From Batrachochytrium dendrobatidis JAM81 (taxonomy: Eukaryota; Chytridiomycota; Chytridiomycetes; Rhizophydiales): a DNA stretch of 64,000 bases. The translations under genes were made by a program, and so were the position numbers. Numbering within the stretch: position 1 is the first letter of the stretch; each line of letters begins with the position of its first letter. Positions 22,801 through 33,677 of the stretch are shown here, piece by piece. The stretch is taken from the NCBI RefSeq assembly GCF_000203795.2, contig NW_006281106.1, positions 1,059,302-1,123,301 on the forward strand, written 5' to 3'. Below the pieces are notes generated by a model. It worked only from the letters and a program-made list of their open reading frames with translations, was not told the DNA's origin and did no database searches.

Positions 22801-25800
22801 GTTTTGAAATGTCAGAGATTGTCGAGAATGCCATAAACCTTGTCCGTGCACTGAAATCTATTTTTCGTACATTTTTCGGACATATACCATCAAACTCGTC
22901 TGATCCTGGACGCACCTTTATCATTAAAGAATCAATCCCTAATATCAGGTGTTGTATCCAAATGTGTACGATCCATATTGAAGATGATCCGTTTGTTTCT
23001 CGACTATCAAGAAATTATCGTGTAGGATTACCCGAAAATTTCTCAAGAATTTCACGAGAAAGAGCTTTTTGGAAACAAGCCAAGCAGCGTGAGGCCAAGC
23101 AATCAGAGTAAGTGCATTGATTGTATTTCCCAATACTACTGAAAAGTAGAGTTGTTTTTGACGTGTGTTTTATACAAATAGTGGCACTTTTAATCCCAAC
23201 GAGATTGACAAAGCATGGAAGTTGCTTGAGGAGTTCAATAGCCGTGCGTACATTGAGGCAATCAATAAGTCAAGCCAAGATGCCAATGACGAGGTATATC
23301 TTTTGGCAGCTGTTCTGGAAGGAATTGATATAGTTGTATCTGCTCCATCATTGCTTGAACTGACAGTCGAGGAAACCTTGAACACGCTGGACTACAATAC
23401 ACCTTCCAAACTCATTTACGATGACTTGATTCCTCGCGATATCTCGGTTGGGTTTCACTCTATTGATATTCGGTTACGTGATTATCCCTTTTCATTGCTC
23501 AAAGTACCAGCATCACCTCGTGGAACGACATGGCTGACTAAAGGATTGCTAGTTATCGCCGAGCCTCTTCTCCCAGTAGAATCACGCCGAACTGTTTATC
23601 TTCCATTGAAAGATTTGAGTATTGACCCAATAATTGTAACACGGTCCGTCAGCCCAACCAAGATCTATCTTCACACCACGACCGTCATTAAATGCAATTC
23701 TGCTATTTGTGCCTACTATGGAGCATCACTTGAACCCTGTTTGAGTGATTTGGTATCAGTGATTGACTCGTTTACCAAACCTAATGCTGACCCAAGTCCA
23801 CCCGTTGGATGGTGGGACAAATTAAGATTGATGCTTCACGGCACGAATGAAATCAGTATTTCTGGTGGGGGCGAATTACGACTTCGCGTTTTGGGTTCAA
23901 TGTCACCATACTACGATCCTTTAAAGCATTTTGGTATGGATGGCATTGAGCTTTCACTTGGCAGCGGTGTTCACTTTAACATTGGTGCACCACAATCTAA
24001 TGATATAGTTTTGCTGGAGGCAGGTGAGGTACGGTTTGCCTTGCCACAAAAAAAGAGTTTAGCACAAGGTGCAGCACAGGAAATGAATGATACGTTGGCC
24101 AAATTCAGCGGTGGAGTGCGAATCGCTTTTGGTGTGAGGTTTACTACGTTTAGACCAGTAGATGGGCCAAATTTCCCACCTATTGAGGTGCATCCATGGA
24201 AAACTCATGCAGATATTGTCCTGCGCTCGCCAGAATTCTGTCATTCGCCATCTCTTGGACAAGTAAGTAATTTTCAAATATCTTATTATTTGCTCCAGTA
24301 TTTTAAATGTGTTGATGGAACACTCATGCTTTGATCCATTCAAAATGATGGATAGGTGTGGGACTCGTTTCATGGATTTCGATCCGAGTTTATTCATATG
24401 CATGTGGAGATCACTTCCCCAAAGCCGTATTTTTCTGGACTAGTGGTTCCTAGCAGCCATCTGTGCATGAATTCTTCGTCTTTTAGTCAGGTGCAGATTA
24501 TGACTATGGTATACCAATCGATTCTCACCAGTATTCCCCTTCGGACTCGAGTCATGTTTTTCACTAAACCGGTGCATCAAGGCGTGCCCACCAGTCCTAA
24601 ACCCAAGCTAGGCAGAGCACTAAGCACTGTACGTCTTGTTACCACTCTCAAGCCGTTGGTCATCACATTAATTGCTGAGCAAGATGATCTGACAGGCGGT
24701 GTTGGGTTGCGAGGACGAACAACACATATGGAATCTGATGTGTTGTTTAGACAGCATAAACTCACGCATATAGATGATGGAAATATATCTATATCTAGAC
24801 GTCCCGCCTATCGATGGGATTTAGAAGAAAGCCAAATGTCTTTTGAAGATATTGAAGGATGTACATTGACATATACTGTTCCGAGTGAGCCTGGGCACTG
24901 CTCAGCAACCCCAGTTGATGCTGATGAAGACGCCGCAAGTATTATGGATAACGAGATTTGGACATTTGCTGAAGATGCCTATTATACTCTTGATGCCTCT
25001 GTCATGCAGTTTACTCCATTTCTCTGGTCACCGCGTCTGCTTTACTTTCGTCGCGGAACCAGTAGTGACCATCATCACTTGCACGAAAAAGACTTTTTTG
25101 ATAAGCAGCTCGCGTTGTTGACTGCTCGTATGCATGAAATCGAGGCTACTATATGGATTTTAAAGGAAGAGCAGAAGGGAATCGAATCAAGAATGGCAGT
25201 TTTCTTTGACACCTCAATTGAAAAAGAGTCGGCAGGATTGGTTGATCGACTCACAATGCTGTATGAAAAACGAGCATTGATTCAAAATGCTATCAAGGAC
25301 TTGATCGAGTCGCTAGAGATGTCTGACAATTCGACATTCATAGAAGAGTCTGCAGCCAAACAGGATATGCAAGTATTTAAACATCATTACGTTTTCCATA
25401 ATATATGCTTTCTTTGGAAAGTTCCTGTTCGAAATGCAATCATTAAACTCATTGATTTGCAAACAAAAAACTTTGCAATCAAGTATTGTTTGTCCAACGC
25501 TGCTGCCAAGGTTGTTTCAGAGCTAATTCGCCTGATTGGCGAGCAAAGATCCATGCTCAAAGCCTCTACTCCAGCATCTACCTTGCCAGGATCCAAGTCA
25601 AAGAAATCTGACGACACAAACACGGCCAATAAGCAATCTACATTCACCAACTATTCCTCAGAGTCCATGGCGCAGCTGTTGGATCAATTGCTGCATGACC
25701 TTGCTTTAGGGATTCGTACCAATATTCCCAACGAAACCGAGGCAGAGTTTGATCATATCTATGTTCCACCATCACCGGAAAAAACTGAGCTCAATAGCAA

Positions 25801-28290
25801 ATTCCGCAAAATCAGCAGATATACACCTTCTTTTGATATTAATTCTCCAGACTATTTGGCTCCTGGACAAATGGTAGAAAGTGATTCAGTGATTACACTC
25901 ATCAATCCACAGGTTGCGTATGAAGTAGTCAATGTGGCTGATCCACTTACTGTCCAGTCAGTGATTGTTGCATCAACAGGCATGGAACTTCTTTTGGTGA
26001 CGATTCTTGACGAGGTGGCTGCTGCTGCTAGACAGGGATATGAAGATAAGGATCGAAATGATGCGATTGTCAAGTACAGAACAATTGTCAATGTTCACGA
26101 GGCTCAGTTTTTTATTAGACAAGAAACCGACCATGACACAATGTCTTACACTGCCTACCCGTCTCGTAACGGTCAAGATGATATGGACAGTCAGTACAAC
26201 GCAAGTCGACAATGCTGGGTTCCACTTGAATGTTTTCTTGACACGAGCTCAGTGGATCCGCGATTTGTTCGGATTGTTGAACATGCTTCGGCCAACTTTC
26301 ATCGTGATAAAATGAACCCTTTGTATTTTACTCGTTCGTCAGCATTCGCAACACAACAGACTGATACGCACTTTTTATCACTTCCACAGTTTTGTATTGC
26401 AATGAACTCGGCTCAGTACATGCTTGTACATCAAGTGATCACTTCGTTACTGGTTTACAATGATCCTGCAGCAGGAAAGTTGGCTGAACGGTTGCGCAAA
26501 GTGATGCTTGCTTTGGAGCAGCTACCTGATTTAAGAGAGATGCAAGACATGGTGCTGTCACTCCAGGAACGCGTGCGTCAAACGGATTCGGTTGTAAAAT
26601 CCAATACAACCACTGATTCTCAGCGTCAACAAGAACTTCGTCGATCCCTTATTCAAGGTCGTAATGAACTCCATGTATTGATGGAAGCTTTGAAAGGCAC
26701 ACAACAAATTGAAAAGCAGCGTAATTCGGAAGGATTGTCCTATCAACTTTGCGTCAAAATGGACAAGTTTGTATGGCTGATGTTGCTTGAAAACAATGAT
26801 CCATTTTTACGTTGTACATTTACAAACCCAGCAATTATGTGGGTTCATAGAGAAGATCAAGTTTCAATCAACACGCTCGAGATTGAAACACTATATGTAG
26901 AAAACTTGCATGTGATGACCAGCGAGTTCAAAGATGCGATTTCTCCTTATATACCGGATCGACACGGTGTAGATTTTAAACGGAATAAGATGCTACGATT
27001 GTATTTGAGAGAGCTTGCACCGGTTGCTGGAATCCAAGTCGTGGATCATTTTGAAATCGATATGTTTCCACTATCCATTCAGGTTACATATGAGTTGGGA
27101 AAGCAGTTTATGCGATACATTTTCCCCAATAAGAAAAATATACCAGCTTCCAGTACTGCTACTGCATCAGGTGATGCTCACTCATCTTCTCCCTATGCGC
27201 GAACCATAGCGTCTGTTGATGAAAATGACCGACCTCGATCACAAACACCGGATACGTTGGATACAGTATCTGTATCTCGACGTGGCAAGCAGACAAACGA
27301 ATGGTCATCTACACACACGACAAATAGCTCATCTGCAACGACAGCAACGGCAGTTGTTGCTAAAAGCAGCAGTGCATCTACTCATACACGAGGTAGTGGA
27401 AAACGTCGTCCAAGCCGAGCTCTCACTGAGCTTAAACAAATGCAAGCCCGTGCTTCAGAAAACCGATCGTTTATCTATATCAAGCTTCCAGGTGTATTGC
27501 ACTGCTTGAGTTATCGAGGACTCAAGGAAAAGAATTTAGAAGATCTACACATGTTTGAATTCTACCTACCCACTTTAGAGTATCGGAATAAAACCTGGAC
27601 GTGGTATGAATTTGTCAATGCAGTAAAGCGTGGTATGTATTGACTAGCTGTATTATCAATGCAATATGTTATGTATAACGATTTTTGGGTGTGTGTATAT
27701 GAATACTAGATACGATGCGTGCAGCACTTGCTAATACGGGAGCACTTGTTCGAGAGAAGCTATTTCAGAAACGAAAACCTGGGACTGTGCATTCGACAAC
27801 ACACTCGAGTATAGAATCGCAGACTGGTACAACCTCATCTACTGAGCCATCAGAGTTTGGATCGGTTTCTTATCCTGTTGATGGCGGGCTGCATCTTGGA
27901 CGAAGTGAATCAGTCAAGTCGTCCTATTCAGGCGAAGATAGTGTTTCGACTCATGGACATGGTCACGCAGGACGCAGAATGCGCGACAGAATTGGCAATG
28001 GAAAAGGGATTATCAAAAGTCTTATGCGACGGATGGATAGGAAAGATGAATCGAGTAATAGCGATGTTGACGATTTGGGAAACCTCGAGATCAGTGGAGA
28101 TCATGACAGTTTACCAGATAATTTGAATGACGGGGCTTCCATGTCAATGCATTCATCAGAAAACCCTTCATATCCAATCACGTCACTTACTATTAGATCT
28201 CAGTCAAGCGATCATCAACAGCAGCAGAAGATGGAGGATGAATTGCTTGCTAAAGGAAGGTTGATATTTGGTAAATATTATCCTGATTGA
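19887..28290 (+). CDS. FMP27: FMP27/Hobbit/BLTP2-family bridge-like lipid-transfer protein
   Basis: Four exons (19887-23107, 23182-24262, 24356-27632, 27710-28290) encode about 2719 residues, within the range of this family. It starts with a single N-terminal membrane anchor (VSSFWISLILLLVCTILFW). The GWWDK motif at about residue 1283 (PPVGWWDKLRLMLHG) is the family hallmark, followed by EVHPWKTHADIVLRSPEF. Late conserved blocks are ENNDPFLRCTFTNP, RNKMLRLYLRELAPV and VVDHFEIDMFPLSIQV. The C-terminal 190 residues are Ser-rich and basic. Yeast Hob1/Hob2 (Fmp27 family) and animal hobbit/BLTP2 form hydrophobic channels at ER-plasma membrane contacts for bulk lipid transfer (established). I start at ATG 19,887; ATGs at 19,845 and 19,851 are in frame but come from the MITE end and would add 14 or 12 residues. 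Confidence 0.93.
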
Positions 28291-28444
28291 TAGTTGAATG
28301 CTGTGATCTGGAAACCTGAATAAACCAATCTAGCTAGATGTTTACTATTGCTATAACCATCATTTATACCATCTAAAGCTCCCACCTTGTAAACAGATGT
28401 TAAATCGGGCAATCTTTAGTAAAACAGGCAATGATGGTTTGATT
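28291..28444. terminator. Convergent 3' ends of FMP27 and uL22m
   Basis: 154 nt separate the stop codons of two convergent genes. AATAAA occurs just downstream of the FMP27 stop (GAATAAACC at about 28,319). No other feature. Confidence 0.35.
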
Positions 28445-29293
28445 TTATTGTTTCTTGATCAAAATACGATCAGGATTGGTCCATCTTGGAGAAGTCACAT
28501 ACTTCCAAGGTTTACGACTCCATGGAGGATGCAGCCGTTGAATTGGTTTAGAGTCTTCCAAACTTATATAAAGTTTCTTGCGACGCAAGATATTGGCAAT
28601 GATTCTCAACTCTTTATCTTTAGCAGTTCCTTCTGGCATCCTTGGACCCAATTTGATCTTGATGTGAGCATGTGGTCGATGCATAACACCAAATCGGCCT
28701 CGAGCATGAATACGGATCCGTTTCAAATAAGTTCCTTTGCCTACTAGGGCTTGGTGTATAATAAAGTCGTCAGGATTGAGATTGTAGTTGTGACGCAGCG
28801 CGCATTCGATACGATGAAGAAGCCGAACAACTGATATACCGCGACGTTTAAGAGTGAATGCCATTTGTCTTTTAGCTTCAGTGATGGGCATTTTACGGAT
28901 CAAACGAGCAAGATGGTTCATCTTTTGAGGGGATGCTCGCATGTTTCCTGTAGTAAAGAACGGAAGACGATTGGCAGCTTCTGTACGAGATTGAAAGATG
29001 GCGTGAATATCTACTGAAGCTGAATCTGCCGTATCAGCTGAAGTGGAAGATGCAGTAGATGTGGAAGGGGATTTCGATTGAGCAGTTCTAGTCTTTGCTT
29101 CTTCAATAGCAGCCTTGAATAATGGCGACATGTTTGTGGATGTATCTTCAGATGACATGCAACGCACTCTAGTGATGGAAGCTCGAAGATGATTTAAAGC
29201 GAATGTTGGAACAACAGGAGATTTCCAGACAGTTTGAAACAGAGCAGTGGAAGCTCTTTTTGAAGCCATCTTCATATACACCGAGCAGGACAT
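28445..29293 (-). CDS. MRPL22: Mitochondrial large-subunit ribosomal protein uL22m
   Basis: A single-exon protein of up to 282 residues. The first 45 residues are basic and rich in Ser, Arg and Ala, typical of a mitochondrial targeting sequence. The first in-frame ATG is at 29,293, but the ATG eight codons later (MASKRASTALFQ) is an equally good start. Residues about 115-230 form the L22 domain (NMRASPQKMNHLARLIRKMP, ECALRHNYNLNPDDFIIHQA, RIHARGRFGVMHRPHAHI). The C-terminus is an Arg/Lys-rich extension. uL22 lines the nascent-peptide exit tunnel. A CACGTG site lies 68 nt upstream. Confidence 0.92.
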   Translation of the reverse strand: MSCSVYMKMASKRASTALFQTVWKSPVVPTFALNHLRASITRVRCMSSEDTSTNMSPLFKAAIEEAKTRTAQSKSPSTSTASSTSADTADSASVDIHAIFQSRTEAANRLPFFTTGNMRASPQKMNHLARLIRKMPITEAKRQMAFTLKRRGISVVRLLHRIECALRHNYNLNPDDFIIHQALVGKGTYLKRIRIHARGRFGVMHRPHAHIKIKLGPRMPEGTAKDKELRIIANILRRKKLYISLEDSKPIQRLHPPWSRKPWKYVTSPRWTNPDRILIKKQ

Positions 29294-29360
29294 CCTGACG
29301 CACCACTACCAGCCAAGTGCCAACAATTTTGACAAATATTTCAAAAGAAAACCACACGGT

Positions 29361-29366
29361 CACGTG
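29361..29366. promoter_or_regulatory. CACGTG site upstream of the uL22m gene
   Basis: GTCACGTGAAG lies 68 nt upstream of the uL22m start and 20 nt past the stop codon of MOB1. The core is the same as in the NADK and OGG1/MDC1-like divergent promoters. Confidence 0.4.
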
Positions 29367-29385
29367 AAGATTTCACTTTTACACT

Positions 29386-30419
29386 TTATTGGGCCATCAT
29401 AGTCTTGATCAGATCTTCCAACGGCGCCAATTCTTTTTTTTCAATCAATGAAAACTCGTTTATAAAATAGACAAAATGCTTGAAACTAGTGTTCAGATGC
29501 GCATCTGCTTTTAGATCGACAAACTTTTGAAAGTGTGAATGGTATATGTGTGCATACACTCGAAAGAGTCGTTTGAGAATCGTCTTGATGCTCGATTGAA
29601 ATGTCTTGGCAAATGGAACTCCAATCTTGGACGGGAATACTGTATCATCGTCCAGCAGAGACTGCACTAAAGTGTTTATGTGGTTTTATCAGCGTGTAGA
29701 CTAAAATGAATTGGTTCAATAGTGCAGTGTTACTTACCCCATGTCATTAAATAATCCACATATTCTGGAGCAGATACCTTGACAGGTTTCTTGAACTGCA
29801 CTCCGTCGCACCAATGGTATTCGAATTTAGGTCCAGCAGACATAATTGGACAGTCCTGGGGAGTACAAAACTCTGTAATGGTTCCATATAATAGGTTGAT
29901 TTGGTTGAAAAAGTCGACAGTGTTGACTGCTAGCCATTCATTCAGATCTTCTCCTTGTGGAAGTTCAACTGCCAGTTTGAGATTGCCCGATCCAAGTGTA
30001 GCCTCTGCAAACTTTTTAAGCTCGGCCTGTTTGGAGCCCTCGGGAATACTCCGTTTAGGTTTAAATGTCTTGCTCTAATCATAGTAGTCAGTATATGGAT
30101 GAGTTTTAGTGCTCAGAATGCATTCTGTATCCTGAATAAGCCTGTCAAATAACAAAGGTTTTGGACCACAAGCCCAACAATAAAAGATGTATCGAGTAGA
30201 TTACATAAAATATGAACATTCAACAAGTGTTATGGCTGTTACAATCCAGCCTATGCTCCGTCAAGGACTGGACCAATGCGGTTTAGTGGGATACTAATGT
30301 ATCTAGACCATTGTGTTTGACAAACAAGCATTTCAATAATACTCCACCACACTACTGTCTGATGGATAGCAATGCATATCTATTAGTAGACTTACATTAT
30401 TTAGCCCAAAGAAACTCAT
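29386..30419 (-). CDS. MOB1: MOB1 kinase activator
   Basis: Three exons (30396-30419, 29738-30074, 29386-29666) encode 213 residues, the normal length for Mob1. The start MSFFGLNN-SKTFKPKR is the conserved N-terminus. Zinc ligands are visible as CTPQDC and HIYHSH, with MSAGPKFEYHWCDG, FPSKIGVPF and the C-terminal ELAPLEDLI between and after them. Mob1 binds and activates NDR/LATS kinases in mitotic exit and Hippo-type pathways. The first exon is only 24 nt. The stop codon lies 92 nt from the uL22m start, on the same strand. Confidence 0.95.
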
Positions 30420-31026
30420 TGGGAATGATTTACTTGAACAGGGGTAAACTCTAGAACAAAACAATAGTGAATAAATATCAACGACTGGGTCAACCATGTT
30501 GATTTACAGTCGCGTTCGTGTAAAATGAAACATTTGTAATGACTATTTTGCTCCAAAATAAACAATCGTTAACCATTCGTTGTTGTTATTTCTATTGAAA
30601 CTATTATAATATCAGATATGTTTGAAATCTAGTTCAATATATCTCAGGAATGCAACGATTGGTTTTATGATAATCACCCAATGTTTCCATGATGATTACC
30701 GAGTGTTTGGAAAAGGAAAGTTGAAGGTTGAACCAATGCCAAGAATGTGGAATGTATTGGAACAGAGATGCAAGCATTTGCACTGTATTTTTGTACAAGA
30801 ATGAGTTTATAAAACAATGTTTTTCAGTAAGATTGGTACTCATCAAACATGACTTTATTTTAGTGTAATGTTTCATTTTACGTGAATATGGCTGTAGTAA
30901 GAAAGCATAACCGTTTTTATTGCCAAGCAAAATAAAAAAAGTCGATGCAAGATGAATACGGCTGTAAATTGAATTTCAAACTGCAATTTAATCCCATCAA
31001 TTTGAAATCAAATCTCCAATTGTAAC
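30420..31026. other. Divergent promoter region of MOB1 and the Caprin-like gene, with MITE
   Basis: About 600 nt, mostly occupied by the element at 30,505-30,896. A solo right-hand end (GATGAATACGGCTGTAAATT) also lies at about 30,951-30,970, followed by 57 nt to the Caprin-like ATG. Confidence 0.55.
30505..30896. mobile_element. Complete MITE-like element upstream of the Caprin-like gene
   Basis: TA-CAGTCGCGTTCGTGTAAAAT at the left and CATTTTACGTGAATATGGCTG-TA at the right, core about 388 nt, TA flanks intact. Its interior is in the opposite orientation to the 47.5 kb copy: GGAAAGTTGAAGGTTGAACC here against GGTTCAATCTCCAACTTTCC there. It ends 131 nt before the Caprin-like start codon. Confidence 0.8.
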
Positions 31027-33545
31027 ATGACTGAACCATCTGTCACTAATTTCACTGCTGCCGTTGTTCCTGACTCTACTACTGCAGAGCCAGACACTCA
31101 TGATGAAGCCCCGCACAAAGAGTCTGCTTATACTGACGCTGTTAATAAACGACTTCGCACACTAAGAAAGAAATTGGCAAGTGCTGGTCATAATGACAGC
31201 TTTACTATTCCATACAGTATTGTCTATATTATTAGTCTATTATCCAAAGAATTGCTAATTTCATTCAAATATGATTTATTGGCTCTATTCTTATATTGTC
31301 TATAAAACTGCTGCATTTGTACTGGACAGCGTTGAAGTATTACTGGATTACCAATACTAATCATTTGTAAATCTATGCTTTTTAGCTCAAAATAGTCAAG
31401 TATGAGCAGTCTAACCCAGACGACCTTAATCCAGATCAGCTTTTGTCTGTCCGACGTAAGCCCGAGATTGTGATAGCCATCAAGGAACTGGAGGATTTTA
31501 GTGCTCAAATCGCTGTTATAGACCACCAGGTAATGTAAAGCTATGCTTTAAATGTATCGAGGCTCTAGACTAGAGCTGCATTTCTAGTAAAACAGAATTG
31601 CTTGTTGGACATATGATCACTTTTTCAGACATTAGCAACCAACTCCGCCGGGCTGATGCTACCAATTGACTGTCCAAGCATATATGCACTTGGTCTTGTA
31701 TTGAGTAGATCATCAGTTGGAACTAGTATTCTACTGGGAAAATTATAATTATATTCACAATTCCGTAATTGAAATTATCATTAGAATGCAGAACTATTGA
31801 AACAAAAGGAAGTCTTACAGTGCAAGGAAGTTGCTGTCCAGATTGCTGCTGCTGAAGTTGCCGCCAAGGTAAGCCGATTTTTGGCCAAATTGAAATGACC
31901 GAATTTTAATTTTGTTACGGACTATATAAACTGATTTGTTTGAACATCTGTTTTCGCTGCAATCAGTCTGTATTTGATAAACAGCTCGAATCATTCCTTT
32001 ACAGCTGGTATGCATTAAATATTGCATTGCCTCAAACATCGACGATTTCTCTTTCTGCTCCAAAGATAGAGGCTCTCTTGTTGCTTAAAGCTGCTCTTGG
32101 TGGTCAAGGTGTTCCTTGTTCCGAGTAAGTTTTTTTCACTTTTTTTTTCTTTTAATGCCGTATTCACATGAGATGGATCGCTACTTTTATATCTTGCAAT
32201 TACTATTTTGGTTTGGAATATACAGTGGTTAAATATCCATCATGTCTTGTTATTGAAGATTGACTGTTTCAATTGATACTCTCGACTTCAAAATATCAAA
32301 CTATAGTTTGAACTGTGATGATCTTTTGGTAGTCATACACTGCACGATCACAACCATCCAGATATTGGGTTCAACTGTTGTGAATACTGCTTTAAACATT
32401 GGTTGTGTTGCTTGTAAAAAATGAGCACAAAAACCATTAAACTAGAACTCAGTCAACACACTATTGACCAGTAAATCTAATGTAGATTATCATGAAACTG
32501 GCTGTATACTTTTATTAGTGATCCATTTTACGTGAATATGGCTGTAATACCATCTTTAAATGTTTTTTATTACTAACTATTTATTAGAGTGTTTGCATAT
32601 ATTGAATCTGCCAAACTTCATGTCGAGGCTCTTGCTAAACAATCTGAATCTTTTTTTCCCCAGTCATCACTGACTTATGCAAGCCTTGGGAGCTTATTGA
32701 ATGATTTGATATTTCCACCCCCACCTCCACAGTTTGGTACAACACTGATGGCAGATCTTGCGGATGATGTCAAGGAAGAGATAATTGCCGAGCCAGAACC
32801 CAGCCATGTAGATGAAAGTGCTTTGAAGAGACCTGGTTTAATCTCGCGAGGCAATAAGATAAGCATCAATTTTCTGGTTCCATCAGAAGTTTTGGGTAAG
32901 TCAATTTTGTTGTTTTCTATATATCGAGTCTTGTCGATAGGTTCAACAGAGTAGCATAATGATGTTTAACGATTAGTCTTCAAGACAACTATAATGGTTC
33001 CAAATTGCAATATTATCCTGAATGCTACTCTTGTCTTTTTGAAAGTTTTACCATTGTGTAATTTTGGATATGAAATAGTACTAACGATACGTTATCCTTG
33101 TGACTGGTATACATGCTATTGACTAGATAAAAAGCTAGAACAAGATGTACATTCTCAAGAGTTGATTCCCGAGTCTGATGCAGACAAAGTATCCAAGCAC
33201 GACCCACTACTAAGCGTTGCTGCATCTGCAGCCGAGAGCGTTTCAGCACCCCAATTACCAACACAACCGCACTATACAGCGACGAAGCCGCCAACTGATG
33301 CCAAGACTGCAGTAGATGCACCTTTAAAAGCTCGTACTCACCGAGGAAATGGTCGTCGAGGTCGTGGTGGATCGAATCATGTCAAAGATGGTAATAACAA
33401 GCGTGATAATAAACCTCGAACAGCGTCTACAATGGCCAATGGGCCGACTGCCGAAAGCCAAACACTTTTTACCAAACGACGATCTCGTCATTTTGACAAG
33501 CCGAACATGACAGTTTCCATTCAACAAGTTCAAATTGATAAATAA
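31027..33545 (+). CDS. Caprin-family RNA-binding protein
   Basis: Six exons (31027-31176, 31386-31529, 31785-31868, 31967-32124, 32588-32895, 33127-33545) give 420 residues. After a polar N-terminus, the helical region (about 33-150) reads VNKRLRTLRKKL, then LNPDQLLSVRRKPEIVIAIK, a clear counterpart of the Caprin HR1 segment LNQDQLDAVSKYQEV. A second helical domain (about 125-200) precedes a Pro run (FPPPPPQFG). The C-terminus has an RG-rich block (RGNGRRGRGG) expected to bind RNA. Animal Caprins work with G3BP in mRNP and stress-granule assembly. Intron 1 starts GCAAGT at 31,177 and only this GC donor keeps the HR1 frame. Intron 4 (32125-32587) contains a complete MITE-like element. Confidence 0.8.
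32153..32546. mobile_element. MITE-like element in Caprin intron 4 (copy A of an inverted pair)
   Basis: The right end is perfect (CATTTTACGTGAATATGGCTG-TA); the left end has lost its first bases (TA-ATGCCGTATTCACATGAG). The interior is almost identical to the reverse complement of the element at 36,784-37,170, including a 16-nt perfect palindrome TCAAACTATAGTTTGA at 32,296-32,311. Confidence 0.8.
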
Positions 33546-33677
33546 AACTTTTATGACTAAACATCTTGAAATTGACTGCAGTGATGTGTATGAGTCACTT
33601 GGCTAATTGTTTAAAGCATTCGATTTTGAGGATTCAAGTTATAAACTTTCATTCTTAGTCAGACAGTAATTAGCAAT

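Noticed and set aside
30951..30970. Second complete element upstream of the Caprin-like gene
   Set aside because: Only a single right-hand end is present with no partner repeat, so it is recorded as a solo terminus, not an element.
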